Positions 1-10,150 of a DNA stretch of 64,000 bases are shown here, in pieces. A model generated the notes under the pieces. That model was not told the DNA's origin. It saw only the letters and a list, made by a program, of their open reading frames with translations, and searched no databases. How positions within the stretch are numbered: the first letter of the stretch is position 1; every line of letters starts with the position of its first letter. Origin of the DNA: Phorcus lineatus (lineage: Eukaryota; Mollusca; Gastropoda; Trochida; Trochidae); the NCBI GenBank assembly GCA_921293015.1, contig OV121081.1:56507877-56571876 (forward strand), written 5' to 3'. Position numbers and translations under genes: made by a program.

Positions 1-353
1 CCTTGCATCTTGTTGATTGTAATATTATCATTTGATAAAAATATGACAACTTTTTAAAAATAATATTTAAAGATACTACTTTGCATTATAACAAATATTT
101 TGCTATTTTGTTTTAGAAAACTGTCTAAACAATGGTTTGCTTGAAAATATTACAGACAGTGAAAACTTATTCTATCCTCTTGAAAATATTGAAGATTTTA
201 TTGTTTTAAGTAACTTTTATAAACACATTCAAAAACATGTTTCTTGCAAAAAATATCAATTTTATGTATGGTCAATATCTGTAATTGCAACAGACAGATT
301 TAATAAAACTTAATTTCCATTTTCAAATTACACATTCACTTCTGACAAATTAC

Positions 354-1417
354 CTTTCCAATTGGCACATCCTTTGTTCCTGCAGGAATTAGAATTTTGG
401 CAAGGTAGCCTTCCTCCACAGACTCAAAGCCCATAGTGGCTTTATCAGTTTCAATCTCAGCTAGGAGATCTCCCTCTGATACTTTGTCACCTTCCTTCTT
501 CTGCCAGTTGATGACCGTACCCGACTCCATGGTCGGTGACAGAGCTGGTAGTACTATCTTGTAACAGTCTGGAAGATCTGGAACAGCAATTGTATTTACT
601 AGTAAGTTGCTTAAGGATACATTCTTTCAGTTGAAATAAAATTTAAAAAATGGGCCTTGGCTCCATAATACCTAAGGAAAATAGAGAATTAGTCTAACAT
701 TAACCTTTACGTAAAAGTAAATTCATTGACTACCTTGAAACACTATGTTAGCCACACTGACACACTTTCATACATTTTCTAAATAATCTAGTTTTATCTG
801 CTATTGACAAAAGGGAGAATCCTAAAAACGGTAAATGCATGTCATTTTACCTGAACTGTAAAGGCGCCTTGGTTGCCATGATCTAGGAATGTGTTTATGA
901 CTTGATGATTTTGCTATGTTGTTCCTGGAAAATAATAAGCGTTTCTTGAAGACAAAAGTGAAACGTTGGTTGAAACAATTTATAGCAAACATGGGTTGTG
1001 TTGTGTAAAGTGCATTACAGCGCATAATTTATGTTTTGTCTCATTGAAACGTCGAACACAGGATAAAACGTGATAATACTAGATCTAGTCTATTGTTAAT
1101 TGCAATCATCATTTTGATCTCAGTCTCTTGATCCACGTGAACATCTTGTGATTGATACTGTAGCGACTGTCATTAGATGAGTATCAGGCTATCAGTCAAC
1201 CTCCAGTTAAACAGTCAAGTAGCCAAACGTCATTTGACGACAACAAAAAAATAGGAACGTTAACCTAGTGCTTGCAATGTTTCTACTTTAGACCAACTTA
1301 CCTAACTATATGATGCTTTGCCAATTTTGTACAAATGCACCTTGATGCTACTGTCCGTAGTCTTCCAGCTCCTGACTGACGAATTACACCACGGATTACC
1401 ACGGTAGAACGAAACAT
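354..1417 (-). CDS. DLAT: DLAT, dihydrolipoyl acetyltransferase (PDH E2), 5' three exons, partial
   Basis: E2 core subunit of the mitochondrial pyruvate dehydrogenase complex; it moves the acetyl group from E1 to CoA through a lipoyl arm. Coding exons by splice sites: 1302-1417, 851-924, 354-577 (donors gtaagt, gtaaaa, gtaatt; acceptors ttccag, ttccag). Phases join cleanly and give 138 residues. Residues 1-63 are basic and Ser/Arg-rich with RRLYSS before the domain, fitting a mitochondrial presequence. The first lipoyl domain follows: [14 protein letters not shown] at about 72-85 and the lipoyl-lysine motif [10 protein letters not shown] with K109, ending VPIGK. The ATG at 1417 is the first in-frame ATG of the exon. 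The gene continues left of base 1; the second lipoyl, subunit-binding and catalytic domains are not in the window. Very close match to animal DLAT, so the call is strong; exact UTR limits are not visible. Confidence 0.95.
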
Positions 1418-1928
1418 TTTCTTGGAGCAGTCGGCTCCTTCGCCGGCAAGGTCACTGCTGAAATGCAACGATTTTGCGAAGAGTGCTTTCCTCACAACTA
1501 ATTCGAAATGTTACATCTGAAGGGTATTCTGTTGGATAGGGACAAAAATTCCGATTTTTTTTCATTTTTCTAGAGGTCTAAATAATAAGACGTTGTCAAT
1601 TAAAACAAAAGTATCGTGAAAACAGTATTCCTAATTGTGATATATTTGTATTGGTCGCATATATTGTGATGTGCAGCTAATACAACATTCGATCAGATCA
1701 TATATTTCTTGATATGGTTAGCAATTGAAAATTTTAAACGTGATATTTTACGCAGCGAGAGGTATTCAATTGAGTGAATTGAAGGAGTCATGCGTTACAT
1801 GTACTTAGCATGTGTTAATCAATGAATTAAATTTAGCCTTGTTGATTTCTCTCACAAACAGAGCCTCACCCTCACCCTTCCCTCGATAACATGTGCACAG
1901 TGGACTGTACGCAACGTAACTGATATGC
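1418..1928. other. DLAT 5' flank and intergenic DNA
   Basis: About 500 bases upstream of the DLAT start. The first part should contain the DLAT 5' UTR and promoter; I see no TATA box. No other gene seen. Confidence 0.4.
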
Positions 1929-2640
1929 TTGTTGATAATGAGACGATTGGAGCTGCTGCACTGTTCTTTGTTACCTCACTTATATAAAGATGACGTAGAT
2001 AAAGATGACGTGAATGATAATTGTGATTATGGCAATGACATTGATTGTATTTTGAATGAAGACATTTCTCTTCAAGAGATTGAAGATACTGTAAACATTT
2101 CAAAATGTGGGAAGGCTGAATGTCGAGATGTTATCTGTTGTGTTCGTTTGCAAAATCCTTATTTGATATTGATTCTTATTTCTATCGTTTGGTGTTTATC
2201 CTCAGGAGTGGTCAAAGGGTGTTATTATTCTTTTGCATAAGAAGTGGAGTGTAAATAGCGTTGATAATTATAGGGGTATTATATCGTATAAAGATTGTCT
2301 AGGCAAATTGTTTTGTTTATTTATTGATAACCGTCTTTAGAGATTTGCATTAGTTTATGATAAGATTCCAAAGGCACAAGAAGGGTTGCGTAGAGGATAG
2401 TCTGCCGCAGATAATAAATTTACATTACAGTGTCTCATTCAGAAGTATCTTTCAAAAAGTGAAGGTCGTTTCAATTGTTTATTTATATAGATTTTCGTAA
2501 CGCTTGCGATTCAGTTAGTATGACGTAACTATGGTATTCACTTTTTAGATAAGGTATATAGGGATATGTATTCTAAATCACTGTTTGGTGACAGGCATTC
2601 TAGATCTCAATCTTCAAACGGTGAATACTTTGATTAATTA
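1929..2640 (+). mobile_element. Decayed non-LTR retrotransposon (LINE) reverse-transcriptase fragment
   Basis: Translation in shifting frames gives hallmarks of a LINE reverse transcriptase: an acidic stretch with LNEDISLQEIEDTV, then YPQEWSKGVIILLHKKWS, VDNYRGI, CLGKLF...DNRL, then a decayed finger/palm section matching the usual QxGFRxGxSTxDNxFTLxxLIQKYLS pattern and GRFNCLFI near the first catalytic strand. At least one frame change (near 2200-2230) and several stops break it, and the YxDD box is not present. It resembles CR1/Jockey-type mollusc LINEs; clade not decided. Both ends are undefined and no poly(A)/TSD was seen, so it is an old 5'- and 3'-truncated piece. Confidence 0.75.
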
Positions 2641-2763
2641 AGCTTTCATGCACTTCCCTTCAGATGTGATATCCGTGGTGCTAATTTAATATTGATAAAA
2701 TATGTAGAATGTGTGACCCTGACCGGATTAAAAATGAAATTTGCTTTGTTTGAATGTGACGCA

Positions 2764-3662
2764 TATGCTATGATGAAATAAATTATATTCCACCCAGTAT
2801 ATAGGATAACATCTTAAGTTAATTACCAGTAATTGTAGTACCTTCCTGTTTAGCTGTGAAAAATATATTATGGAAGTTCTTACTCTTAAAGAGCCACTAC
2901 GTGAGTTGTTGGAGTCTTATATGCCAAACTTAATAAATGGTGTCATTTGATCGCGAAATATCGACTGTTACCAAAAAGACACATTTTAAAGTTTATTGTC
3001 ATTTTACAGTGACAATATGAAGGTAGAACGTCGCAATTATGATCGAAAACCGGACAGTGGCGCGCGTCAAATAGTCAAACGTAATTTTGGAGACTTATCT
3101 AAAACAGCCAGGAGGGCATTTAGGTGTTGGTAGTGTTTGTTAGATCATATAACTACTATCCATGTATATTGGACGTGATATCTACACCTCTGTGCTTTTA
3201 TAAGGCTGTTTTTAGATTTTCATGGAAAACCAGGATTTGTCAAATATATGTCTTTTGGACATGAAGATTTAAGATGTTTTGATTTTATATCACCACATAA
3301 ATATTTAGGTTCGTATCAAAGGTAAATAATATGTTATGAAAATCACGGAGTGGCTCTTTAAGAGACCTGCCATATCTTCCGTAACAATCAAACCACTAGT
3401 TTTCTTTGTTTATTTGCCACTCTTGTTTAGTACACTGTATGTTCATTGTACACAGACCAATAGACCAAAATTTAGTCTATGAAAAATTTTAATAATTAAA
3501 TGTTCCTTCATCCGTAATATTTTTTATTTGGGCCCCTGTGTATTCAGTCAATCAAGACTTGCTGAATGTGGACCTAGACTGTATTAAAAAACTCCTTTAT
3601 ATACACAGTCATGAAGCAGGACTAACAGACCATTTGCCCACAAAACGGAAATAAAATGTAAC
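2764..3662 (+). repeat. 899-bp tandem duplication, copy 1
   Basis: Starts TATGCTATGATG and ends AAAATGTAAC. The next 899 bases (3663-4561) repeat it without a difference that I could find by line-by-line comparison. The unit carries one complete TTAA-flanked MITE plus about 120 bp of left and 300 bp of right flank. Confidence 0.95.
2886..3361. mobile_element. TTAA-flanked MITE, copy A
   Basis: 476 bp including a TTAA at each end. Inverted ends read TTAAAGAGCCACTACGTGA (left) and, reverse-complemented, TTAAAGAGCCACTCCGTGA (right), 18 of 19 equal. No coding capacity. TTAA target duplication fits a piggyBac-type non-autonomous element, although the family name is an inference. Copies B (3785-4260) and C (28627-29103) belong to the same family. 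Confidence 0.8.
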
Positions 3663-4561
3663 TATGCTATGATGAAATAAATTATATTCCACCCAGTATA
3701 TAGGATAACATCTTAAGTTAATTACCAGTAATTGTAGTACCTTCCTGTTTAGCTGTGAAAAATATATTATGGAAGTTCTTACTCTTAAAGAGCCACTACG
3801 TGAGTTGTTGGAGTCTTATATGCCAAACTTAATAAATGGTGTCATTTGATCGCGAAATATCGACTGTTACCAAAAAGACACATTTTAAAGTTTATTGTCA
3901 TTTTACAGTGACAATATGAAGGTAGAACGTCGCAATTATGATCGAAAACCGGACAGTGGCGCGCGTCAAATAGTCAAACGTAATTTTGGAGACTTATCTA
4001 AAACAGCCAGGAGGGCATTTAGGTGTTGGTAGTGTTTGTTAGATCATATAACTACTATCCATGTATATTGGACGTGATATCTACACCTCTGTGCTTTTAT
4101 AAGGCTGTTTTTAGATTTTCATGGAAAACCAGGATTTGTCAAATATATGTCTTTTGGACATGAAGATTTAAGATGTTTTGATTTTATATCACCACATAAA
4201 TATTTAGGTTCGTATCAAAGGTAAATAATATGTTATGAAAATCACGGAGTGGCTCTTTAAGAGACCTGCCATATCTTCCGTAACAATCAAACCACTAGTT
4301 TTCTTTGTTTATTTGCCACTCTTGTTTAGTACACTGTATGTTCATTGTACACAGACCAATAGACCAAAATTTAGTCTATGAAAAATTTTAATAATTAAAT
4401 GTTCCTTCATCCGTAATATTTTTTATTTGGGCCCCTGTGTATTCAGTCAATCAAGACTTGCTGAATGTGGACCTAGACTGTATTAAAAAACTCCTTTATA
4501 TACACAGTCATGAAGCAGGACTAACAGACCATTTGCCCACAAAACGGAAATAAAATGTAAC
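3663..4561 (+). repeat. 899-bp tandem duplication, copy 2
   Basis: Second, head-to-tail copy of 2764-3662, offset exactly 899 and apparently identical. It ends 337 bp upstream of the MORN2 start codon, so it may lie in or next to the MORN2 promoter. Confidence 0.95.
3785..4260. mobile_element. TTAA-flanked MITE, copy B (inside duplication copy 2)
   Basis: Same element as copy A, duplicated together with its flanks rather than independently inserted, because the flanking DNA is duplicated too. Confidence 0.8.
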
Positions 4562-4898
4562 ACAATATGTGAATGGGGATATAGTATACAGTTTGCTGAC
4601 CTTTTCCGCGACCTTCGCGAATGCAAAGCTATGAGTAACCGCTGTTTTTAAAGCTATAACTGTTGGAATTACGAATAAAAAATATTCAAGATAGAATTAC
4701 CATTTCACAAAACTCAATTCTAATAGCTTGTTTAACTTAAAATTTCAAATTGAAAAAGAATAGCCCCCCGTGAAGTACGAAACTTACCCTCGTTAAACCT
4801 CGCGTGAATATGTTGTTATGGTTACTATTTAGACATGGCCGCCCCCATCTGAAATCTTTAACTTCTATATTCCGAGCAATCGTTAACTCAAACTTAAG

Positions 4899-7178
4899 AT
4901 GCCTGGAGGTATGTATAACAACATCCATATTTACTAATTCACATCCTTCTATTGAAACATGCTAAGCAATACAAGGTGCGTGAATTGATATTCAAACTTT
5001 TATAGCTAAAATGGATGGAATTATCATCAAAACTACCAATGCATTGACTGGAACTACCAAATGTATTAATCAAGTATATTCGTGATGATATATGACAGTG
5101 ATTCATGGATTGAAATGTAGGGACATGTTCACCAAATGGATTTTGGTATGATTGGACACACGTTTTTGGTGGGGACAAGTTCGTTTTGGTGACATGTTTA
5201 CCTATAGCAAAATATCCTCAATTTTGTCCGTGTCGCAAATTTGTCGAAAATATCAATATCTTATCTTCTAAAATGGTAAAAAAAAGATGTTATTATCATT
5301 CTTGTCATTAACTTGCAAACATGAATGATATGCATGTAGTGAAGAAGTATTCTGCATTTGATGCTTAAGGTAAAAAACGTTGAGCAATCAAGGATTTACA
5401 AAATCCCAACTTTCTTTCAGAGAGGAAAAAAGACAAGAAGAAAGATGATGGGCCTGAAGAAGTCCTAAGAGGGGTGTACATGTTCCCTAATGGAGACAAA
5501 TATGGTATGGATAATATTTATGAATATAAAGTCTTAAAGCTCATGAAAATACATATAAAACTATTGTCCCTCACAGTTAATATTTATTATAGACAAGGTT
5601 GCCTACACTGTGATATTACAGGTATTTCAGATAATAAAATAAATAAAATATTTTCAAAATTACTTTGCTTTACACAAAACTGCGCCTATATAAAATCATC
5701 AATGTATTGCAATTCATACTATGAAGTTCAAGTGTCGATTCCAAATAGAAATTAATACTAGTCTTGTGACAAGCATGATCAAAATGTCAACCATCTTCAA
5801 TTGATAGATACCATTAAATGTCTATGATTTCATTACTGGGGTGAGTGTTGATTATATGGTAGTAGTTGTAGGGAAGTACCCCTTGATTCTAAGAAGCTTC
5901 TTAATTCATTTCCTTCAATGCAATCTGTATTAGTGAACACCTTTTTTCCATGTGAATACATTTCGTGGGTGCATACAGTGTCAGGGTTGCATTATTTCTT
6001 TCACAATTGTTTGTTATAATAACAATTATCTTTCATTAAAAAGGTCATTCCTGGCATCCTCAGTGTTTATCAATTATTATATTAGAAAGTATGCTTAAAT
6101 CAGATGGAGAGTACTGCAAGACAGAGGCAGGCACAATGGAGAGAAGTGGCTTCGGGATGCATGTGACAGCAGTGGGGGTTGTGTATGAAGGACAGTGGGC
6201 CGCAGACAAGATGAACGGTCAAGGAAAACTATCTCATCCTTCTGGCAGTGTGTACGAGGGAGAATTTAACAACAACCAGTTTAATGGAAGAGGAAAATAT
6301 ACATGGCCCAATGGATCATGTTATGAAGGACAGTTTGTTGAAAACAAGTAAGATTTTGAACATTTAAATAATCAAATCTTTGAAAGCCATTTCAAGTTTG
6401 CTTTTAATATAAGAGGAGCTAGATTTTCTTGGTAACAGCTTTGTTATTGTGAAAATGACATTTCTGATTATTAATATGCTTACTCCTTGGGATCCAACAG
6501 ATAAAGAAGTGAGCATATACTCTGAAACATTGTTATTTTAACAATAAAGAAATTTTATCCAGAAAAACTTGCTGTTCTTTTAAATAATTTGTTGATGGAA
6601 TCTGTCAAGAATATTGACTGTCAAGAGTATTGATCAAAGCAAAGATAAAATTCTTATTCTTTAATAGATGAAATTTTCTTTCTTTTTCTTGTCATGTTAT
6701 TTAAGTAAACATATGGAAAATATGGTAATTTTGGTATCAAGCCTTTATTTAACTTAAGGCCAAGTTATTGTGGAAAGGAAGAACATCTATTTACCCACCT
6801 TTTAAGGTTGGGATTTGTGATGAATTCCAATATTTACTCTTTCCATCACCTGTCACAGTGTGTGAAATAAAGCTGAAAAGTTATAAACCCAAGATTATAT
6901 GCCAGGCTACCAGGTATGGCTGTCAGATATAATTTACCATTGCCTATCAGGATCAGTCAGGAACATTGTTATTGACAACTCAGCAAACTGTTTATTTTTC
7001 AAGTTTTGGAATGAGATGGATTGGCCCAGAGACTGAATATAGATAAAAACAAATCTGAATTCCTTATTTCAGATTAGAAGGAGACGGTAACTTCACTGAC
7101 ACAGAAAGTCAAACATGGACAGGGTTGTTCAGGTTCAGAGCTGCTCCAAGCCTTAGATTCAAACTCAGCATGGAGTAG
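4899..7178 (+). CDS. MORN2: MORN2, MORN repeat-containing protein 2, complete
   Basis: Small MORN-repeat protein; in animals MORN2 has been linked to LC3-associated phagocytosis of bacteria and to spermatogenesis (family knowledge). Coding exons: 4899-4908, 5421-5504, 6104-6347, 7073-7178; phases 1, 1, 2 join exactly and give 147 residues. Residues 1-20 are Lys/Asp-rich. MORN units follow: YMFPNGDKYDGEY (23-35), VVYEGQW..MNGQGKL (57-74), VYEGEF..FNGRGKY (81-97), CYEGQF..LEGDGNF (104-120) and the closing WTGLFRFRAAPSLRFKLSME, which matches the C-terminus of vertebrate MORN2 (WSGNFHFTAAPDLKLKL). The 10-nt first coding exon is ATGCCTGGAG before gtatgt; exon 3 uses the acceptor after ttaaatcag because it restores the MORN spacing. 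Longer at the N-terminus than the 79-residue human form. Poly(A) signal AATAAA at 7419-7424. Confident call. Confidence 0.93.
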
Positions 7179-7418
7179 GTCAGATCTGACAACTCAAAGG
7201 GAAGAATTGTGGCATGTTCACCTCCTGTAATCTTCATTTTTGATGTAATAGTAAAACCAAATTTGCTTCCTGATAGATTCAGTTATACAGTGTTTTTGTA
7301 CATTATACTTCATCTTTCAAGGATAATAATAATTTCTTGCAATCAAACTACTTCTATATCTTTCATTAATTTTTTTTTGTAAGTTGATATTTATGTGTAC
7401 ATATTTTCATTCATTACT

Positions 7419-7424
7419 AATAAA
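7419..7424 (+). terminator. MORN2 polyadenylation signal AATAAA
   Basis: First AATAAA seen after the MORN2 stop codon, about 240 bases downstream, followed by a T-rich stretch. Confidence 0.55.
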
Positions 7425-7429
7425 GCCCA

Positions 7430-8182
7430 TATCATTTACCTATTTTGTTTTATGTTGTCTCTAATTACATGTATTAATAAGAGATAAATCTGTCACATAC
7501 ATTTCTCCCTCCACAGAGTTCACTTGTTTTTTCTTCCCTAGAAACCTCTGTTTACAAATGGAGCAAATGGTGGCAATAAAAGTAAGTTGTGCAATCAGTA
7601 AGATTGTCTCAAACTAAGCATTTGAACTGTTCCTGTAGCCTCTTTGTGAGGTGCGCTTATCTTTCTTTGATTCTCTATAAAAATCAGTTGGAGATGTAAC
7701 TCATTGTTTGATTCAATAAAAAGGACCATGGTGGTGTCTGTGTGGAAATTGTTTCCTGCTAGGAGGTTTTAAAGAACTAAGAGATATGGCCAACGTGTGA
7801 AAGACGTTACTTGTAAAAATCAACTGTGTAGACTCTGTGGGGAGAGACTGGTAACAAACTTGTATGTGTCACATTTCTGAAATATGTCAATATGAATTAA
7901 CTATAAGGTAAGTGCTCTATCAGGTTAGATGCCATTTAGTAAATTTCTTTCATGATTATCAAGCAGAAATAAATTTTTAAATAACTCTTTTTCAGTAATA
8001 TTTTATCAGAAAAGAATAAACATTGTTTAATCAGTCTTTTATTCACTTAGCAGTTTTTGAGGAACACAATATTCTAGCAGTCACTTCTGCAATTTCAACA
8101 AAATATATACACAGTTGTTGCACACATTCATCGACTGTTGATAGGCACTAAATGTTTCCAGTAGGCAGACCTACGAGGGCCG
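7430..8182. other. Intergenic DNA after MORN2
   Basis: AT-rich sequence with scattered stops in all frames. No gene, clear repeat or RNA gene recognised. Confidence 0.4.
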
Positions 8183-8356
8183 CAGGGATTGGGAAAGACA
8201 CCTTTGACAATGGGCCATTTTCAGGGCTTTGAGTTATTCTCAGAATTTTGAATGGGCCATTCCCCTTAAAACAATAGCAAAATTTCTAATTTGAATGGGC
8301 CATTTTTTCATCCAATGTGCAAAATGGCTCATGGCCCCTGCCTTTCCCAACCCTTA
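8183..8356. mobile_element. Probable hAT-type MITE
   Basis: About 174 bp with imperfect inverted ends: left CAGGGATTGGGAAAGACA, right (reverse-complemented) TAAGGGTTGGGAAAGGCA. CAGGG-type ends are usual for hAT elements. Inside, GAATGGGCCATT occurs in several near-copies. Possible partial target duplication GAGGG on both sides, but the right one overlaps the first bases of the neighbouring mariner, so this is weak. Confidence 0.4.
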
Positions 8357-9652
8357 GAGGGGTGTCCCAAAAATTCCAGACTGACCATCAAAATCAAAGA
8401 AACATTAAATTTTTTATGACTTATTTTTCGACATAATCACCCTTACCCTCAATGCATTTTCTCCAGTGTTTTTGTAACATCTGCAACCAATCTGAAAACC
8501 AGTTCATATCACAAGACCCCAAAAACTCCTCTACTGCAGGAACGATGTCATCGTCAGTCTCAAACCTTTGGCCACAGAGCTCTGTTTTCAGTCGAGGGAA
8601 GAGAAAGAAGTCTGAGGGGGCTAGGTCTGGAGAAAAGGGAGGGTGGGGGAGAATCTTGAACCCACAATCCAGTGCTGCACTGACTGCAATTTGGGCGGTG
8701 TGAACGAGAGCATTGTCCTGCAACAGTAACACACCTTTGCGCAGTTTACCCCCTTTGTTTCTCTTTGATTTTTTCTCGTAATTGTCGTAGTTCATTTGCG
8801 TAATAAGTGCCATTGATTGTAGAACCTTTCTTTATATAATCAATCATTACTACACCCTGAGAGTCCCAGAAAACAGATGCCATGACCTTCCGACTGGAGG
8901 AACATGATTTGAACTTTTTAGGGGTGGGTGATGTGCTGTGTTTCCATTGCATGCTTTGGCTTTTTGTCTCAGGATCAAAATGATGAACCCAGGTTTCATC
9001 TTGAGTAACGACATGAGTAAAAAATGATTCTGGGTCAGCACGATACTCGTCAAGAAGTTGCTGACTGACCATGACACATTTTCGCTTTTGATCCTCAGAT
9101 AACATTCTGGGGACCCAGCGTGCTGATACCTTATTCATATGTAAATCTTCACGTGTAATTCGTTCAACTGATGTTTTACTGATGTGGTGAGTATCAGCTA
9201 AGTGTCCGATAGTCACTCGCCTGTCTTGCATTATTGTGTCAAGAACAGCCTCAATGTTTTTACCTGTGGTGACATCAGATGGACGACCAGGAAGGAGCTC
9301 GTCTTTAGTGCTTACTCTACCCCGTTTAAATTCAGCACACCAATATTTAATGGTGCTATATCAGAAGGAGCAGAGCCACCTAATGTTTGTAACATACCCC
9401 CATGAACTTCCTTTGGAGTTTATTTTTATAAACTCAGATATTTGATAACAGCCCTTCATTCACTTTTCTCCATTTCGGTAAAAAATGTGAGGGTACCTTT
9501 GAATGACAGGCTATTATATGCAATTGAAGAGTATGCATCTTGTGATTTTCATGCCATTTACACGTCAATGAAGCTTCTTCATGCACGTACAGTACGGTTG
9601 CTTTACAGGCATGTTCTCATATTCAGGCCGGAAACTTTTGGGACAACCCTCG
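8357..9652 (-). mobile_element. mariner (DD34D) transposon, nearly full length, broken transposase
   Basis: 1,296 bp between TA dinucleotides (8355-8356 and 9653-9654). The ends form inverted repeats: GAGGGGTGTCCCAAAAATTCC left, and reverse-complemented CGAGGGTTGTCCCAAAAG right. Transposase runs on the minus strand from ATG 9473 to stop 8421, about 350 codons. Visible: N-terminal MEKSE and RAVIKYLSL, the linker LLPGRPSDV, WVPRML, first catalytic D in TQDETW, second in QDNALVHT, third in SPDLAPSDFFLF; 34 residues separate the last two, the mariner DD34D signature. Two in-frame stops near the N-terminus, a frame change near 9345 and another near 8790 inactivate it. Full length and recognisable ends suggest moderate age. 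Confidence 0.9.
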
Positions 9653-9654
9653 TA

Positions 9655-10150
9655 CATCTCTACAAGTAGGAATCCTTCACCATGTTGACCCCATTGATTT
9701 AGTATCACAATCATCTCATAGTTTCTGAAAGGACATATTCACTGAGACTTCTTTTTTAATATAATTTTAAGATCTCACATTCTCAAGAGTCATATGTTCT
9801 GTGTCTTTCAAAGCACTATGCTCACTTCCTTGGAGTGCTGCCTTCTCTGACTTCAAGTAGAAACCTGTGTAGTATCTGAACACAAAAAAGAATCGGTATT
9901 ATTTTCAGGGAGAGAATTGGCTCATGGCTACATACTATGAACTGCTACAAATGCTTCGGGATAGGTGCTTTTGTTCTTCAATACCAACTATAGACATGCT
10001 TTTTTTAAATGAATGGTTGATAGCGATAATGATCTAGCCAGGTATATTATTAAATTTAACAATTTTTAGATCTTAATGTAATGAGATTGTGATTACCCAT
10101 GACCTTCATTGCTTACATGTTGTGAACTTAGTGATAACATTCAGTAGACA
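9655..10150. other. Intergenic DNA between mariner and VCPKMT
   Basis: Contains the VCPKMT 3' UTR and the candidate exon at 9767-9875. No AATAAA was seen on the minus strand here, so the VCPKMT 3' end is not placed. Confidence 0.3.
9767..9875 (-). CDS. Candidate terminal coding exon of an unidentified gene
   Basis: A strong-looking acceptor (gattcttttttgtgttcag) is followed on the minus strand by an open frame of 35 residues and a stop, reading YYTGFYLKSEKAALQGSEHS at its start and MTLENVRS at its end. The entry phase needs two bases from an upstream exon. It lies just downstream of the VCPKMT stop codon on the same strand. VCPKMT exon 3 ends in phase 0 and would read it in another frame with an early stop. 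I do not recognise the peptide; it could be the tail of a different minus-strand gene or chance. Partners were not found. Confidence 0.25.

Noticed and set aside
5474-5755. 93-codon frame starting within MORN2 exon 2
   Set aside because: It is read-through from exon 2 into intron 2; the donor gtatgg at 5505 and the MORN spacing support splicing.
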